DNA of 22,708 bases from Methanobacterium sp. (GTDB lineage Archaea; Methanobacteriota; Methanobacteria; Methanobacteriales; Methanobacteriaceae). Of this stretch, positions 7,563 through 15,420 are shown piece by piece. The position numbers were made by a program, and so were the translations under genes. The DNA is taken from the NCBI GenBank assembly GCA_003151535.1, contig PLXT01000143.1:1222-23929 (forward strand). The letters run 5' to 3'. The notes beneath the pieces are model-generated. The model saw nothing but the letters and a program-made list of their open reading frames with translations, made no database searches and was not told where the DNA came from. Numbering within the stretch: position 1 is the stretch's first letter; each line of letters starts with the position of its first letter.

Positions 7563-7622
7563 AAAATTTTTAATGTAAAATTCTTACAGAATTATTGATG
7601 TAATCTTAAATGAGGTGTTCCC
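7563..7622 (+). promoter_or_regulatory. Putative flavodoxin promoter and ribosome-binding site
   Basis: A TATA-like stretch AAAATTTTTAATG lies at about 7563-7575, and a strong GAGGTG at 7612-7617, five bases before the ATG. The promoter is called by eye. Confidence 0.35.
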
Positions 7623-8117
7623 ATGAAAACTATTGTTTTATATTACTCACGCACCAGAAAAACTGCTAAAGTTGCTAAAACATTAGCAGAAGAAATTGGA
7701 GCAGATTCTATTGAAATTATAGATCTTAAGAATAGAATGGGAGCAATAAAGTATCTTACATCCGCAATTGATGCTTTAAGAGAAAATAAAACCCATATTA
7801 AACCAGAAGAGCTCGATCTTACTGGATATGATTTGGTTTATATTGGAACGCCTACATGGGCGGGAAAACCTGCTCCAGCAATAATTACCATGATAGACAA
7901 GTGTGATCTTAAAGATAAAAGTGTGATCCTCTTCTCAACCATGGGAAATAGTGGCGGCGAAAACGCTATTAATAGGATGAAAGAAAAAATTGAAGCAAGG
8001 GGTGGAAGAACAGTAAACTCTTTCACTTTAAAAACCAGTAAAATTGAATTGGATAATCTCAGCACAGAAACTAAAGGGATCCTTGAAGAAATGGATCTAA
8101 AAAATAAGGGAATTTAG
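7623..8117 (+). CDS. Flavodoxin-like protein
   Basis: 164 residues with a flavodoxin fold, expected to bind FMN and carry electrons in the cytoplasm. The N-terminal strand and phosphate loop are clear (MKTIVLYYSRTRKTAKVAK, with S9-R-T as the FMN phosphate contact). The second FMN loop is around IGTPTWAGKPAPA (residues about 75-87) and the third around STMGNSGGENA. The length is typical of short-chain flavodoxins. The start is set by GAGGTG five bases upstream. It is followed after 34 bases by secF, which has no clear promoter of its own at the usual distance, so read-through is possible. The redox partner cannot be deduced; methanogens hold several such proteins. Confidence 0.88.
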   Translation: MKTIVLYYSRTRKTAKVAKTLAEEIGADSIEIIDLKNRMGAIKYLTSAIDALRENKTHIKPEELDLTGYDLVYIGTPTWAGKPAPAIITMIDKCDLKDKSVILFSTMGNSGGENAINRMKEKIEARGGRTVNSFTLKTSKIELDNLSTETKGILEEMDLKNKGI

Positions 8118-8151
8118 AAAAAAAATTATTTATAAGCATTCTGGTGATTCA

Positions 8152-9003
8152 ATGTCAATGATAGACAAAATTTTAGACTCTTACAAACCATTAATAATAA
8201 TTCCTGTTATTATAACCCTACTTGCTTTGGGTATAATTTTATCAGGAGGTTTAAAAGAGGGAATAGACCTTAAAGGAGGATCCATAGCGGTCTTACAAAT
8301 AACTGAACCAGTTTCCAACAACCAGTTGATATCAATGGTATCAAACTCTACAGGAGTACCAGCAGATTTAATAACAGCCACTACAACAGGTAATAACCAG
8401 TCAACAGTTCAAATTACGGGTAGTGCAGCAGATGTTGTAAAAGTAGCGAGTGCAATTAATGGAGTTGCTACTATACAAAGTTATAACTCAGTAGGGCCAC
8501 TGCTAAGTACACAATCGCTGACACAAGTTTATTACGCACTTGCATTTGCATTCCTGTTCATGTCCATAACTGTATTTATAATCTTTAGAAATTTAGTGCC
8601 TTCCATAGCTGTTATACTTGCAGCATTATGTGATATAATAATTGCAATTGGAGGAATGTCCCTATTTGGAATACCACTTTCACTTGCATCTGTTGGTGCT
8701 CTTTTGATGTTGATAGGTTACAGTGTTGATACAGATATTCTTTTGACAACGCGTGTTTTAAAGAGAAGAGAAGGTACTGTAGTTGAAAGAGCAAAAGATG
8801 CCATGGGAACAGGTTTCACCATGGCTGCAGCAGCTATTGGATCAATGGTGGCATTGTATCTGGTTGTTTTATTTTTAATGCCAAATGCAGAAGTACTGGA
8901 TCAAATTGCAGCTGTTCTTATAATAGGATTAGTAGCTGATGTGCTTGCAACGTGGCTCATGAACCTTGGTATACTCAGATGGTACATGGAGGGTCACAGA
9001 TGA
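8152..9003 (+). CDS. secF: Protein-export membrane protein SecF
   Basis: 283 residues, a subunit of the SecDF complex that assists protein export through SecYE using the membrane potential. The first membrane helix is at about 15-34, followed by the motif GIDLKGGS, an external domain of about 80 residues, and five more helices. Conserved stretches are FGIPLSLASVGALLMLIGYS with VDTDILL, the SecF signature, in the fourth and fifth helices. Archaea lack SecA, so SecDF must act differently from bacteria in part. The ATG is preceded by GGTGAT at 8143-8148. The stop overlaps the secD start (ATGA), so the two subunits are translationally coupled. Confidence 0.94.
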   Translation: MSMIDKILDSYKPLIIIPVIITLLALGIILSGGLKEGIDLKGGSIAVLQITEPVSNNQLISMVSNSTGVPADLITATTTGNNQSTVQITGSAADVVKVASAINGVATIQSYNSVGPLLSTQSLTQVYYALAFAFLFMSITVFIIFRNLVPSIAVILAALCDIIIAIGGMSLFGIPLSLASVGALLMLIGYSVDTDILLTTRVLKRREGTVVERAKDAMGTGFTMAAAAIGSMVALYLVVLFLMPNAEVLDQIAAVLIIGLVADVLATWLMNLGILRWYMEGHR

Positions 9004-10313
9004 ACTTCAAAGAATTTATTAAGGATTATAGGGTTATCCTACTCATAGTTCTTCTTGTTGGAAGTATTGGAGCAATATCTACACTAGGAATTCAACAGGG
9101 TCTTGATCTTAAGGGAGGATCACTTATTCAGCTTCAACTTGCTCAGCCTGTTGATAGTGACACCATGAGTAAAGTTACCAATGTTTTAGATAAACGTTTA
9201 AACGCATTCGGTGTATCAGATGTTCAAGTACGTGCAAGTGGAAATCAAAGTGTTATTGTGGAAATAGCAGGTGTTCAACCTCAGGACGTTGCAAAGGTGG
9301 TTGGAACACCTGGTGTGTTTGTTGCAACTATAAATAACCAGACAGCACTCAATGGTACTGACATTACAACTGTTAAACCATATCAAGTAACAGGAAATAC
9401 TTGGGAAGTTCCTTTCACAGTGACTCTATCGGGAGCACAAACTTTTGCAAAACTTGCCGATGGTAAGGCAGGAACACCAGTGAATATGTATTTAGATGGT
9501 AACCTTGTTTCATCACCACAGATTGGTGCAGATCTAGCTAATGGCGTTCCATCTACAGATGTACAAGTTAGTGGTACTGAAAATTCATCTGCACAGGCTC
9601 AAGCCCAGGCAAAATCAATTGAAGTAGTACTAGAGTCTGGTGCTCTACCTGTATCTGTTTCTATTGTGGGAATCAGTTCAGTTTCAGCAGATCTTGGAAG
9701 TCAGTTTAAAACAGGAGCTCTTGTTGCAGGATTCCTGGCACTTCTAGTCATTGCCATAATAATCTTCATAAGATACCGAACTCCCGTACTTGTAATTCCA
9801 ATTATGATTACCAGCATAGCAGAGCTCATACTTATTCTTGGTGTTGCATCTGTAACACATTGGAATATTGATCTAGCAGCCATTGCAGGTATAATTGCAG
9901 CTATAGGAACCGGTGTAGATGATCAGATTATAATAACAGATGAAGTATTGAAAAAGGGCATACATACAAAAAGAACAATAACTGCTCTTAAATTTAAAAT
10001 TAACAATGCCTTCTTCATCATATATGCATCTGCAGCAACATTGATCGCTGCAATGTTACCACTGGCATACGTTGGATTTTCTAGGGGTGCAACTGGGATA
10101 GGTTTACTGTCAGGTTTTGCGTTCACAACCGTTGTTGGAGTGTTAATCGGAATATTCATTACCCGACCAGTATACGCTAAATTCATTGTACTATTACTTG
10201 GAAAAGATAAAAAAGAAGATAAACAGGAACAAGAATCTGTTAGGGAACGAAGACCTGGTAAACAACCGAAAAAAGGGAAGAAAGGAAAGGGCAAAAAAGG
10301 TAGAAAACAATAA
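9000..10313 (+). CDS. secD: Protein-export membrane protein SecD
   Basis: 437 residues, the partner of SecF. There is one N-terminal membrane helix (about 11-29), the SecD motif GLDLKGGS, a long external domain to about residue 240 with the P1-type repeats, and five C-terminal helices including the conserved GIIAAIGTGVDDQIIITDE. The cytoplasmic tail is extremely basic: KQPKKGKKGKGKKGRKQ at the very end. The start chosen is the ATG at 9000, which overlaps the secF stop by four bases and has GGAGGG just upstream. An in-frame ATG at 8952 lies deep inside secF and would add 16 unrelated residues. Order secF-secD matches what is seen in other methanogens. An oligo-T terminator follows. Confidence 0.94.
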   Translation: MNFKEFIKDYRVILLIVLLVGSIGAISTLGIQQGLDLKGGSLIQLQLAQPVDSDTMSKVTNVLDKRLNAFGVSDVQVRASGNQSVIVEIAGVQPQDVAKVVGTPGVFVATINNQTALNGTDITTVKPYQVTGNTWEVPFTVTLSGAQTFAKLADGKAGTPVNMYLDGNLVSSPQIGADLANGVPSTDVQVSGTENSSAQAQAQAKSIEVVLESGALPVSVSIVGISSVSADLGSQFKTGALVAGFLALLVIAIIIFIRYRTPVLVIPIMITSIAELILILGVASVTHWNIDLAAIAGIIAAIGTGVDDQIIITDEVLKKGIHTKRTITALKFKINNAFFIIYASAATLIAAMLPLAYVGFSRGATGIGLLSGFAFTTVVGVLIGIFITRPVYAKFIVLLLGKDKKEDKQEQESVRERRPGKQPKKGKKGKGKKGRKQ

Positions 10314-10327
10314 AATAACAAAATACC

Positions 10328-10340
10328 TTTTTTTATTTTT
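10328..10340 (+). terminator. Oligo-T terminator after secD
   Basis: T7-A-T5 begins 14 bases after the secD stop, as expected for an archaeal terminator. The remaining spacer up to 10749 (about 410 bp) is very AT-rich; I see only the pyrI promoter in it. Confidence 0.55.
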
Positions 10341-10671
10341 AAGGTCGACCCATAATTATATTATTTTTTTTAAAATTTGTGATTATTATTATTTTTATTA
10401 GCATTTAATGTGTATTTTATAAACGACTTTAACAATAATCAAACAAACTTCAACACCATGATAAACAGCTTCAATACAATAACTCCATAATTAGTAATTT
10501 ATATTATATTATATTTTTAGAATATCTCAATATATTTGATGTTTAGAGTTTGTAATCAAATAGAATAGGTAAAAATACCATTCATATTTACATAATTTAA
10601 GATAATAATCATCCTTAAGGTTATAAAATCAAAATAATATCAAATAATGTATTTTAATACAGTTAGGTAAG

Positions 10672-10710
10672 TGTTTATATTTAATAAGATGAATATCACT
10701 AATTGATTAT
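10672..10710 (+). promoter_or_regulatory. Putative pyrI promoter
   Basis: A TATA-like TTTATATT at 10674-10681 lies 68 bases before the pyrI start, which would give a leader of roughly 45 bases. No other element in the spacer stands out. Confidence 0.35.
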
Positions 10711-10749
10711 CTTTGCAGATAAAAAAAATTAAACTGAAAGGGAAATTTT

Positions 10750-11223
10750 ATGAAAACACCTAGGGAACTGAAGGTTAAACCAATTAGAAATGGGACCGTA
10801 ATAGATCATATTACTGCTAATAAAGCATTACATGTCCTTAAAATATTAGGACTGCCAAGTAAAGAAGCTGCAGTAACAATTGCAATGAATGTGAAATCTG
10901 CACATATTGGTGCCAAGGATATTGTAAAAATAGAGGGAAGGGAACTTGAATCAAGAGAAGTGGATAAAATAGCCCTGATTGCACCAAACGCAACCATAAA
11001 TATTGTTCGTGAATATGAAATAGTTGGAAAGGGCAAAGTCAAATTATTAAATAATATCAATGGACTACTTATCTGTCCCAATCCTAATTGTATAACTAAT
11101 ACAAATGAACCTGTTATATCCAAATTCCATGTTATTGATACAGAACCCCTAATGCTTAGATGTTACTACTGTGAACGTATCGTGAACAACAAGGACATGG
11201 AAACACAGTTCAAACAAAACTAA
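10750..11223 (+). CDS. pyrI: Aspartate carbamoyltransferase regulatory subunit (PyrI)
   Basis: 157 residues, the full length of PyrI. It binds nucleotide effectors and joins PyrB catalytic trimers into the allosteric holoenzyme for pyrimidine synthesis. The N-terminal allosteric domain covers about 1-95 (LKVKPIRNGTVIDHITANKA at 8-27). The C-terminal zinc domain has four cysteines in the right pattern: C109 and C114 in CPNPNC, C138 and C141 in CYYC. pyrB is not in the window. The ATG has only a modest ribosome-binding site (AAGGGAAA). It lies between secD and a YjbQ-like gene, with its own likely promoter. Confidence 0.95.
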   Translation: MKTPRELKVKPIRNGTVIDHITANKALHVLKILGLPSKEAAVTIAMNVKSAHIGAKDIVKIEGRELESREVDKIALIAPNATINIVREYEIVGKGKVKLLNNINGLLICPNPNCITNTNEPVISKFHVIDTEPLMLRCYYCERIVNNKDMETQFKQN

Positions 11224-11273
11224 TATTTTATTTATTTTAATTCAGATTATTTATAACATAATAGGGTTTAAGA

Positions 11274-11681
11274 ATGTTTAGGAAAGTATTTGATATAAAA
11301 ACGAATAATAGAATTGAAATCAAAGATATAACTCAGGGAATACAGTTAATAGTTGAACAAAGCCATTATAATAATGGAATTGTTATTATCTACAGTAGAC
11401 ATTCAACTTCAGGAATAGTTATAAACGAAAATGAGCCTGGACTTTTAAAAGATTTTAAATTAGCATTAGAAGGTTTAATTCCTTATAATGGGAATTATAA
11501 TCATAACTGTATCGACAATAATGCAGATTCACATATAAGATCCTTTTTTATAGGTAGCAGTGAAACAATTCCATTTTACAAAGGAAAATTGGATGTTGGG
11601 ACTTGGCAGAGTATATTCTTTGTTGAACTTGACGGTCCTCGAAGTAGGAAGGTAACTGTAACTCTTATTGGACAAGAATAA
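11274..11681 (+). CDS. YjbQ/UPF0047 family protein
   Basis: 135 residues of the YjbQ family, annotated elsewhere as secondary thiamine-phosphate synthase from weak activity in some members; the true role is uncertain. The family signatures are present: SRHSTSGIVINENEPGLLKD (41-60, with His43), DNNADSHIRS (81-90), and LDVGTWQSIFFVELDGPR (106-123), whose conserved His/Asp/Glu residues line a trimer active site. A TATA-like ATTTATAAC at about 11247-11255 lies some 25 bases before the ATG, so the transcript may be nearly leaderless. The gene converges on pheT with a 26-bp gap. Confidence 0.88.
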   Translation: MFRKVFDIKTNNRIEIKDITQGIQLIVEQSHYNNGIVIIYSRHSTSGIVINENEPGLLKDFKLALEGLIPYNGNYNHNCIDNNADSHIRSFFIGSSETIPFYKGKLDVGTWQSIFFVELDGPRSRKVTVTLIGQE

Positions 11682-11689
11682 TGTCGAAT

Positions 11690-11698
11690 AAAAAAAAA
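11690..11698 (-). terminator. Oligo-T terminator of pheT
   Basis: Nine A residues on the + strand form T9 on the - strand, starting 10 bases after the pheT stop. It sits in the short gap between the convergent yjbQ-like gene and pheT. Confidence 0.5.
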
Positions 11699-11707
11699 TG
11701 GTTATTT

Positions 11708-13390
11708 TTAGTCGTTAAATTCTATTTCAAATGCAACTACTGGATATTCAAGTTCAAAATTGGTTATGACTTCCGGGTCAATCTCTCCGAAAAATCCTTT
11801 AACAGAACCCTTAGTATTGTCCTCATTACCATTAATATCTTCATATATTCCTTTAAAAGCTGCACATCTACCCTTTATAAATGAGGGATGGTTTGATGAT
11901 TCTAGTTTCATTTTAAGTCCAATATTAGATACAAATGAATCTGTGATAGATTTTATTTCGGTGAAGTTTGCATTTGAATGGGTGACTGTACAAGCAATTT
12001 TTTTCTTTATAACTGTACCAGTTTCAGTATTAGAATCTATATATGCAACATCTCCAACTTCAAATATTTTCTGTGGAAGTTCTTCATGTTTATTATCCTC
12101 TAAAAATTCCATCAAACCGTTTAAAAGGTTTTTTCTAATCATGGTTCGATCTTGAGAGATTGGCTGGGCAACCATGACATGTTCATCCTTATCCAACCGC
12201 ATGTTAGCGTAGTGTTGTTTTTCACTAGTTAACATCAGACTCATTACCTCATAAAATCCCATACCTATCATAATTTCCCTTATCCTGTTTTCAAATGTCT
12301 TTGCAATATCAGGGTAAGCAACTGTTGCAACTTCGGGAAGTTCTGCTTTTATTTTACGTATACAGTATCCTATAGCTATATTCTCAATAATATCAACTTC
12401 ATGGAGAATATCAATACGGTAGGCAGGTATTAAAACAGCAATTTTATCATTGGATTCTTTCTCTGCACCTAATCTCACACGGTGGAGCATACCAACAACA
12501 TCAGCAGCTGAAAGTTCAATACCTAGTATTTTCCTAGCATTAATAAGGTCTACATACATCTTTTTAGGAGTTAGATCTGGAGTTTCAATAGTTCTATCAT
12601 CATATATCACATCCATTGATTTGATGCTGCCTCCAGTTTCTGCAAATGAACAAGCTATGATATTAAGTGTAAAATTTACTGCCCTTTTATCCGTTCCAGT
12701 AACATCAATCAGCACATTAACAGTATTTTCAGTTAATTTTGTAAGTTCACCATTTATTATAGGCGGCATTGAAAGCACATTATCTGCAGAATCAGTTATT
12801 AATGGATATTTATCGAATTTATCAAGAAGATGTGCATATTTTGTTCCCTTCTTGTGATCCTCTAAAATTTCTTGTAGGGTCATTTTTTGAAATGTTTCTA
12901 GTGCAACAAATGAATATTCATCTGGTTTTGCAGCCTTGTAAGTGAATGGTGGTTTTAAAACGTCTAGGTTGTGTATTCCTATTGCAACTTTCTTTCTGTC
13001 ACGACCTAAAACCCAGTGCAGATTTTCTTGAAAGTCCATGAGTCCCTTCAACTTATTTTCATCTAATGAGATACCCTCAACTATACAGCATGCCGTATAT
13101 GGTCTTATCTCGCTAAGCTCAGAGTCTACAGTCATACTAATTCCGGATTTAGATACAGCATAATCGGGTAGTCCTTCTTCAATTTTGAGAAATCCTTTAA
13201 CTGTCCTAGTAATCCCTTCGACACTGTAGTGATCGGGCCTGTTAGGGAAAAACTCTACTTTGACCATTTCATCGTCAAAATGTTCTATATCACTTCCAAT
13301 CATTGGAAGTATATCTATAAGTTGATCTTTAGTAATTTCTCTTCCTAAAACCTGGTTAAAATATTCGTAGCTAAAGTTTATAACGGGCAT
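11708..13390 (-). CDS. pheT: Phenylalanyl-tRNA synthetase beta subunit (PheT)
   Basis: 560 residues, the length of archaeal/eukaryotic-type PheT and much shorter than bacterial beta subunits. It pairs with PheS to charge tRNA-Phe, recognises tRNA and hydrolyses mischarged Tyr-tRNA. The N-terminus MPVINFSYEYFNQVLGREI is followed by the B1-type segment VEFFPNRPDHYSVEGITR (45-62) and the B3/B4 editing core around YTACCIVEG; the B5 domain lies around KKMYVDLINARKILG, then the catalytic-like core (EIMIGMGFYEVMSLMLTS) follows. pheS is not in the window. The ATG has a GGATGA-like site nine bases upstream. The gene ends in an oligo-T tract. Confidence 0.95.
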   Translation of the reverse strand: MPVINFSYEYFNQVLGREITKDQLIDILPMIGSDIEHFDDEMVKVEFFPNRPDHYSVEGITRTVKGFLKIEEGLPDYAVSKSGISMTVDSELSEIRPYTACCIVEGISLDENKLKGLMDFQENLHWVLGRDRKKVAIGIHNLDVLKPPFTYKAAKPDEYSFVALETFQKMTLQEILEDHKKGTKYAHLLDKFDKYPLITDSADNVLSMPPIINGELTKLTENTVNVLIDVTGTDKRAVNFTLNIIACSFAETGGSIKSMDVIYDDRTIETPDLTPKKMYVDLINARKILGIELSAADVVGMLHRVRLGAEKESNDKIAVLIPAYRIDILHEVDIIENIAIGYCIRKIKAELPEVATVAYPDIAKTFENRIREIMIGMGFYEVMSLMLTSEKQHYANMRLDKDEHVMVAQPISQDRTMIRKNLLNGLMEFLEDNKHEELPQKIFEVGDVAYIDSNTETGTVIKKKIACTVTHSNANFTEIKSITDSFVSNIGLKMKLESSNHPSFIKGRCAAFKGIYEDINGNEDNTKGSVKGFFGEIDPEVITNFELEYPVVAFEIEFND

Positions 13391-13517
13391 AATATTCTCA
13401 TCCTGAACAAATATGGTGTATTATTTTTTAATATTAAAGTTGAATCCCAATTTAAAATTCTTATTATGTGTTCCTTATTTATGATTCTTGCTTATTGTAT
13501 TCCATTGTATTATAAAA

Positions 13518-13886
13518 TTATGGTGGAAGTCCAAATGCAAAGAGTATTATAAAGAATATGGATTCTATTGTGAAATGGAGACATCTATGGCCTAATGGGT
13601 TAAGTTCTATACCTGAAATTTCATGGTAAAGATCTACTGCCATGTGTATCATGGCTGCAAGCAATCCAATTTCGAGTGAAAGGAATATAATTGATAACAA
13701 TACAAAATGGAAACATGCTTCCATAAATTCATGAATTATCCAGAGTCGGATATTTGAAGCTACGCTTTCCTTTATAACTCCTGCAAGAAGTATGTAGAAG
13801 TCTGCAAACAGTCCCCACATTATCCTGCTGTGAACTTCATCACTTATTGCTAGAACAACTGCTATGTAAAACCATAATATTTCCAA
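13518..13886 (-). CDS. Small histidine-rich integral membrane protein, unknown function
   Basis: 122 residues, mostly hydrophobic, with about four predicted membrane helices (1-15, 24-38, 58-80, 107-120). I do not recognise the family. Seven histidines stand out: H19, H52, H60, H81, H88, H100 and H104, several in pairs with acidic residues (SDEVHSR, IHEFMEACFH, IHMAVDLYHE, LGHRCLHFTIE), which suggests a metal or heme site in or near the membrane. The frame begins with a TTG at 13886 behind GTGGT; the first in-frame ATG is residue 23 and would remove the first helix and H19. It lies 127 bases upstream of pheT on the same strand. It could be a membrane enzyme or a metal-binding protein. Confidence 0.6.
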   Translation of the reverse strand: MEILWFYIAVVLAISDEVHSRIMWGLFADFYILLAGVIKESVASNIRLWIIHEFMEACFHFVLLSIIFLSLEIGLLAAMIHMAVDLYHEISGIELNPLGHRCLHFTIESIFFIILFAFGLPP

Positions 13887-13947
13887 GTTAAAACCACTCT
13901 TTGAATTTTTAATTATTACTATATGAAATAAGTATATTACCTTATGA

Positions 13948-14178
13948 AAGCCATATATTTTTATATGGATATTATTAAATGATAAACATTTTCAAGATTT
14001 TATAAGATCACAAATTCTTAGAAAATCAAGTATAAAGGAGTATGCTAAAACTCTAAATCAATATTGTAACTTCACTAATAAAAACCCTACTGAATTAATT
14101 GAAGAAACAGGATTAGGAGAAGATCTGCAAATACGTAGAAAACTTGGAAAACAAAAAAAAACCCCTTTCCTTATGTAA
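13948..14178 (+). pseudogene. Tyrosine recombinase (phage-type integrase) N-terminal remnant
   Basis: A frame of 76 codons without a plausible start codon ends at TAA 14176-14178. Its residues read like the N-terminal SAM-like DNA-binding domain of archaeal tyrosine recombinases: HFQDFIRSQILRKSSIKEYA, then KTLNQYCNFTNKNPTELIEE and TGLGEDLQIRRKLGK. Known members continue with a second helix pair and the catalytic R-H-R-Y domain; here the frame stops after KKTPFLM and no catalytic part follows. No attachment-site repeat or tRNA gene is visible beside it. I take it as the residue of an old integration. It lies next to a KaiB-like pseudogene on the other strand. Confidence 0.6.
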
Positions 14179-14407
14179 CATTTTCAAGTTATCTGTTTAA
14201 TTTATCATAAACTTATCTTTTGATCAGTTAAGAAAATGTTGGATAACAAGATTCTCTTTTACCATATATATGCAAAAAATTATAAATAACTCCACTTTTG
14301 GGGGCAAATGTTCAAAACGATACCAAATAGGTGCAGATCGTTAAAGCAGGATATCATCATATTTCTCACCTAAAAACTCTGAAAATTCTTTGCTTCTAAA
14401 TTAACAA

Positions 14408-14741
14408 TTACTTTTTTCTGAATTTTCCTATGTCTAGTCCAAGTAACAATTTCTGTTTATCTGATAGATCACCTACAAATCTTCGTATTGGTAGGGGTAA
14501 TTCCTTGATCAATGTAGGTGCTGCAATTATTTTACCCTCTTTAGCAAATATAGGCTGTTGCTATATCGATAATTTCAAGTTCAAATTGGTCTTTCAACTT
14601 TTCGTTGCATACTTTTTGTAAATTTTAAATAGATAATTTAAATTTAGATTTAATCCCAGCAATATAGGGACGTAACACATATTTTTCGTCTTTATTACAG
14701 CTTTCAAAAGTTTCATCAAATTTATTTGTATTATCATCCAT
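14408..14741 (-). pseudogene. KaiB-like protein, broken by a stop codon and a frameshift
   Basis: Read on the - strand, this region gives three consecutive pieces of one KaiB-like thioredoxin-fold protein. Piece 1 starts at an ATG at 14741 (behind GGAAGAG) and contains EKYVLRPYIAGIKSKFKLSI. An in-frame TAA (14625-14627) stands where KaiB has a Glu/Lys before an NL or TL pair. Piece 2 continues in the same frame: NLQKVCNEKLKDQFELEIID then IATAYI. After that a shift of one frame (near 14537-14540, consistent with loss of two bases) is needed to reach piece 3: AKEGKIIAAPTLIKELPLPI, RRFVGDLSDKQKLLLGLDIG, FRKK and a stop at 14408-14410. KaiB of cyanobacteria shows the same order (YVLKLYVAG, VIDV, ILATPTL, RRIIGDLS, KVLIGLDL). 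An in-frame ATG at 14813 would add 24 unrelated-looking residues. A KaiC partner is not in the window. The 229 bp between this and the integrase remnant hold nothing I recognise. Confidence 0.75.
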
Positions 14742-15019
14742 AAAATTACTCTTCCAATGGAAATTTATTTTTTCAGTTATATTATGTATAACCCAGCTAA
14801 AACTTTTTTTCATTAATATGTGCCCCTATATTTTTTTTTATATATTATGAATACTTTTTAAAACCCTCAGAATTGCTTTATTTTTCTTCTCTAGCTAAAT
14901 TTGTAATAAAAAAAATAATCCTAAAGATATTGTTTATGAAGAGTCAAAATCTATTCCGTTATCATTTAACTTGTTTTACTATTTTTGCCCGTATAATAAG
15001 CTTGTAATATTCGGTTACA

Positions 15020-15081
15020 ACCAAAATATTTAAATATTTTTCATTTTAAGATAATAATTAGTTAATAGGAGAGTTAAAAAT
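15020..15081 (+). promoter_or_regulatory. Promoter and ribosome-binding site of the DUF5654-like gene
   Basis: ACCAAAATATTTAAATA (15020-15036) gives a purine-rich BRE-like start and a TATA core at about 15028-15036. AGGAGAG at 15067-15073 lies eight bases before the ATG. This is one of the clearest promoter arrangements in the window. Confidence 0.5.
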
Positions 15082-15345
15082 ATGAAAGAACAAGCAAATG
15101 AAGTTAGAACACAAGTTGCTGGAACTATTTCTACTTTGATGACTGTGGCATTTGGATTAATTGCAGCACTTGCATGGAACGATGCTATTAAAGCAATCAT
15201 TGCAACATTAATACCTAAAAGAAATGGGATAACAAGTTTATTAATTTATGCAATACTCATTACCATAATAGCTGTTGTTGCTACCATAGTAATAGCACGT
15301 GCTCTTGGTAAACCACCAGTTCAGGAAGTCAGAATAGTTGAATAA
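15082..15345 (+). CDS. Small membrane protein, DUF5654-like
   Basis: 87 residues. A charged N-terminus (MKEQANEVRTQVAG) is followed by two membrane helices, about 17-44 (with the motif LIAALAWNDAIK) and 52-74, then a short tail with two prolines. This arrangement, with AALAWNDAI in the first helix, matches the DUF5654 family found in methanogens and other archaea; function is unknown. The gene has its own promoter and a strong ribosome-binding site, and is followed by a T8 tract. The convergent Hsp20 gene lies 75 bases downstream. It flanks a decayed region but is intact. Confidence 0.75.
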   Translation: MKEQANEVRTQVAGTISTLMTVAFGLIAALAWNDAIKAIIATLIPKRNGITSLLIYAILITIIAVVATIVIARALGKPPVQEVRIVE

Positions 15346-15364
15346 TAATTTATTCAATTTAACC

Positions 15365-15372
15365 TTTTTTTT
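15365..15372 (+). terminator. Oligo-T terminator after the DUF5654-like gene
   Basis: A T8 run begins 20 bases after the stop codon at 15345. A separate A-run on the + strand (15404-15411) can serve the convergent Hsp20 gene. Confidence 0.5.
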
Positions 15373-15403
15373 AAAAATTAAAGTTTATAAAACAGACTTT
15401 TAG

Positions 15404-15411
15404 AAAAAAAA
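15404..15411 (-). terminator. Oligo-T terminator after the Hsp20 gene
   Basis: Eight A residues on the + strand form T8 on the - strand, 10 bases after the Hsp20 stop. Confidence 0.45.
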
Positions 15412-15420
15412 TATATATTT

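Noticed and set aside
10186..10401. A 71-codon + strand frame at the end of secD
   Set aside because: Its first part is the shifted reading of the Lys-rich SecD tail and its end is AT-rich spacer; no ribosome-binding site and no recognisable protein.
10314..10749. A hidden tRNA or small RNA gene in the long secD-pyrI spacer
   Set aside because: The spacer is almost uniformly A/T. Structured RNAs in AT-rich archaea normally stand out as GC-rich islands, and none is seen.
14430..14621. A 63-codon + strand frame in the decayed region
   Set aside because: It is the antisense of the KaiB-like pseudogene, which has clear family motifs on the - strand.
14408..14741. Programmed frameshifting or stop readthrough in the KaiB-like locus
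   Set aside because: Two separate lesions are required and no slippery site or readthrough context is evident; simple decay, next to an integrase remnant, is more economical.
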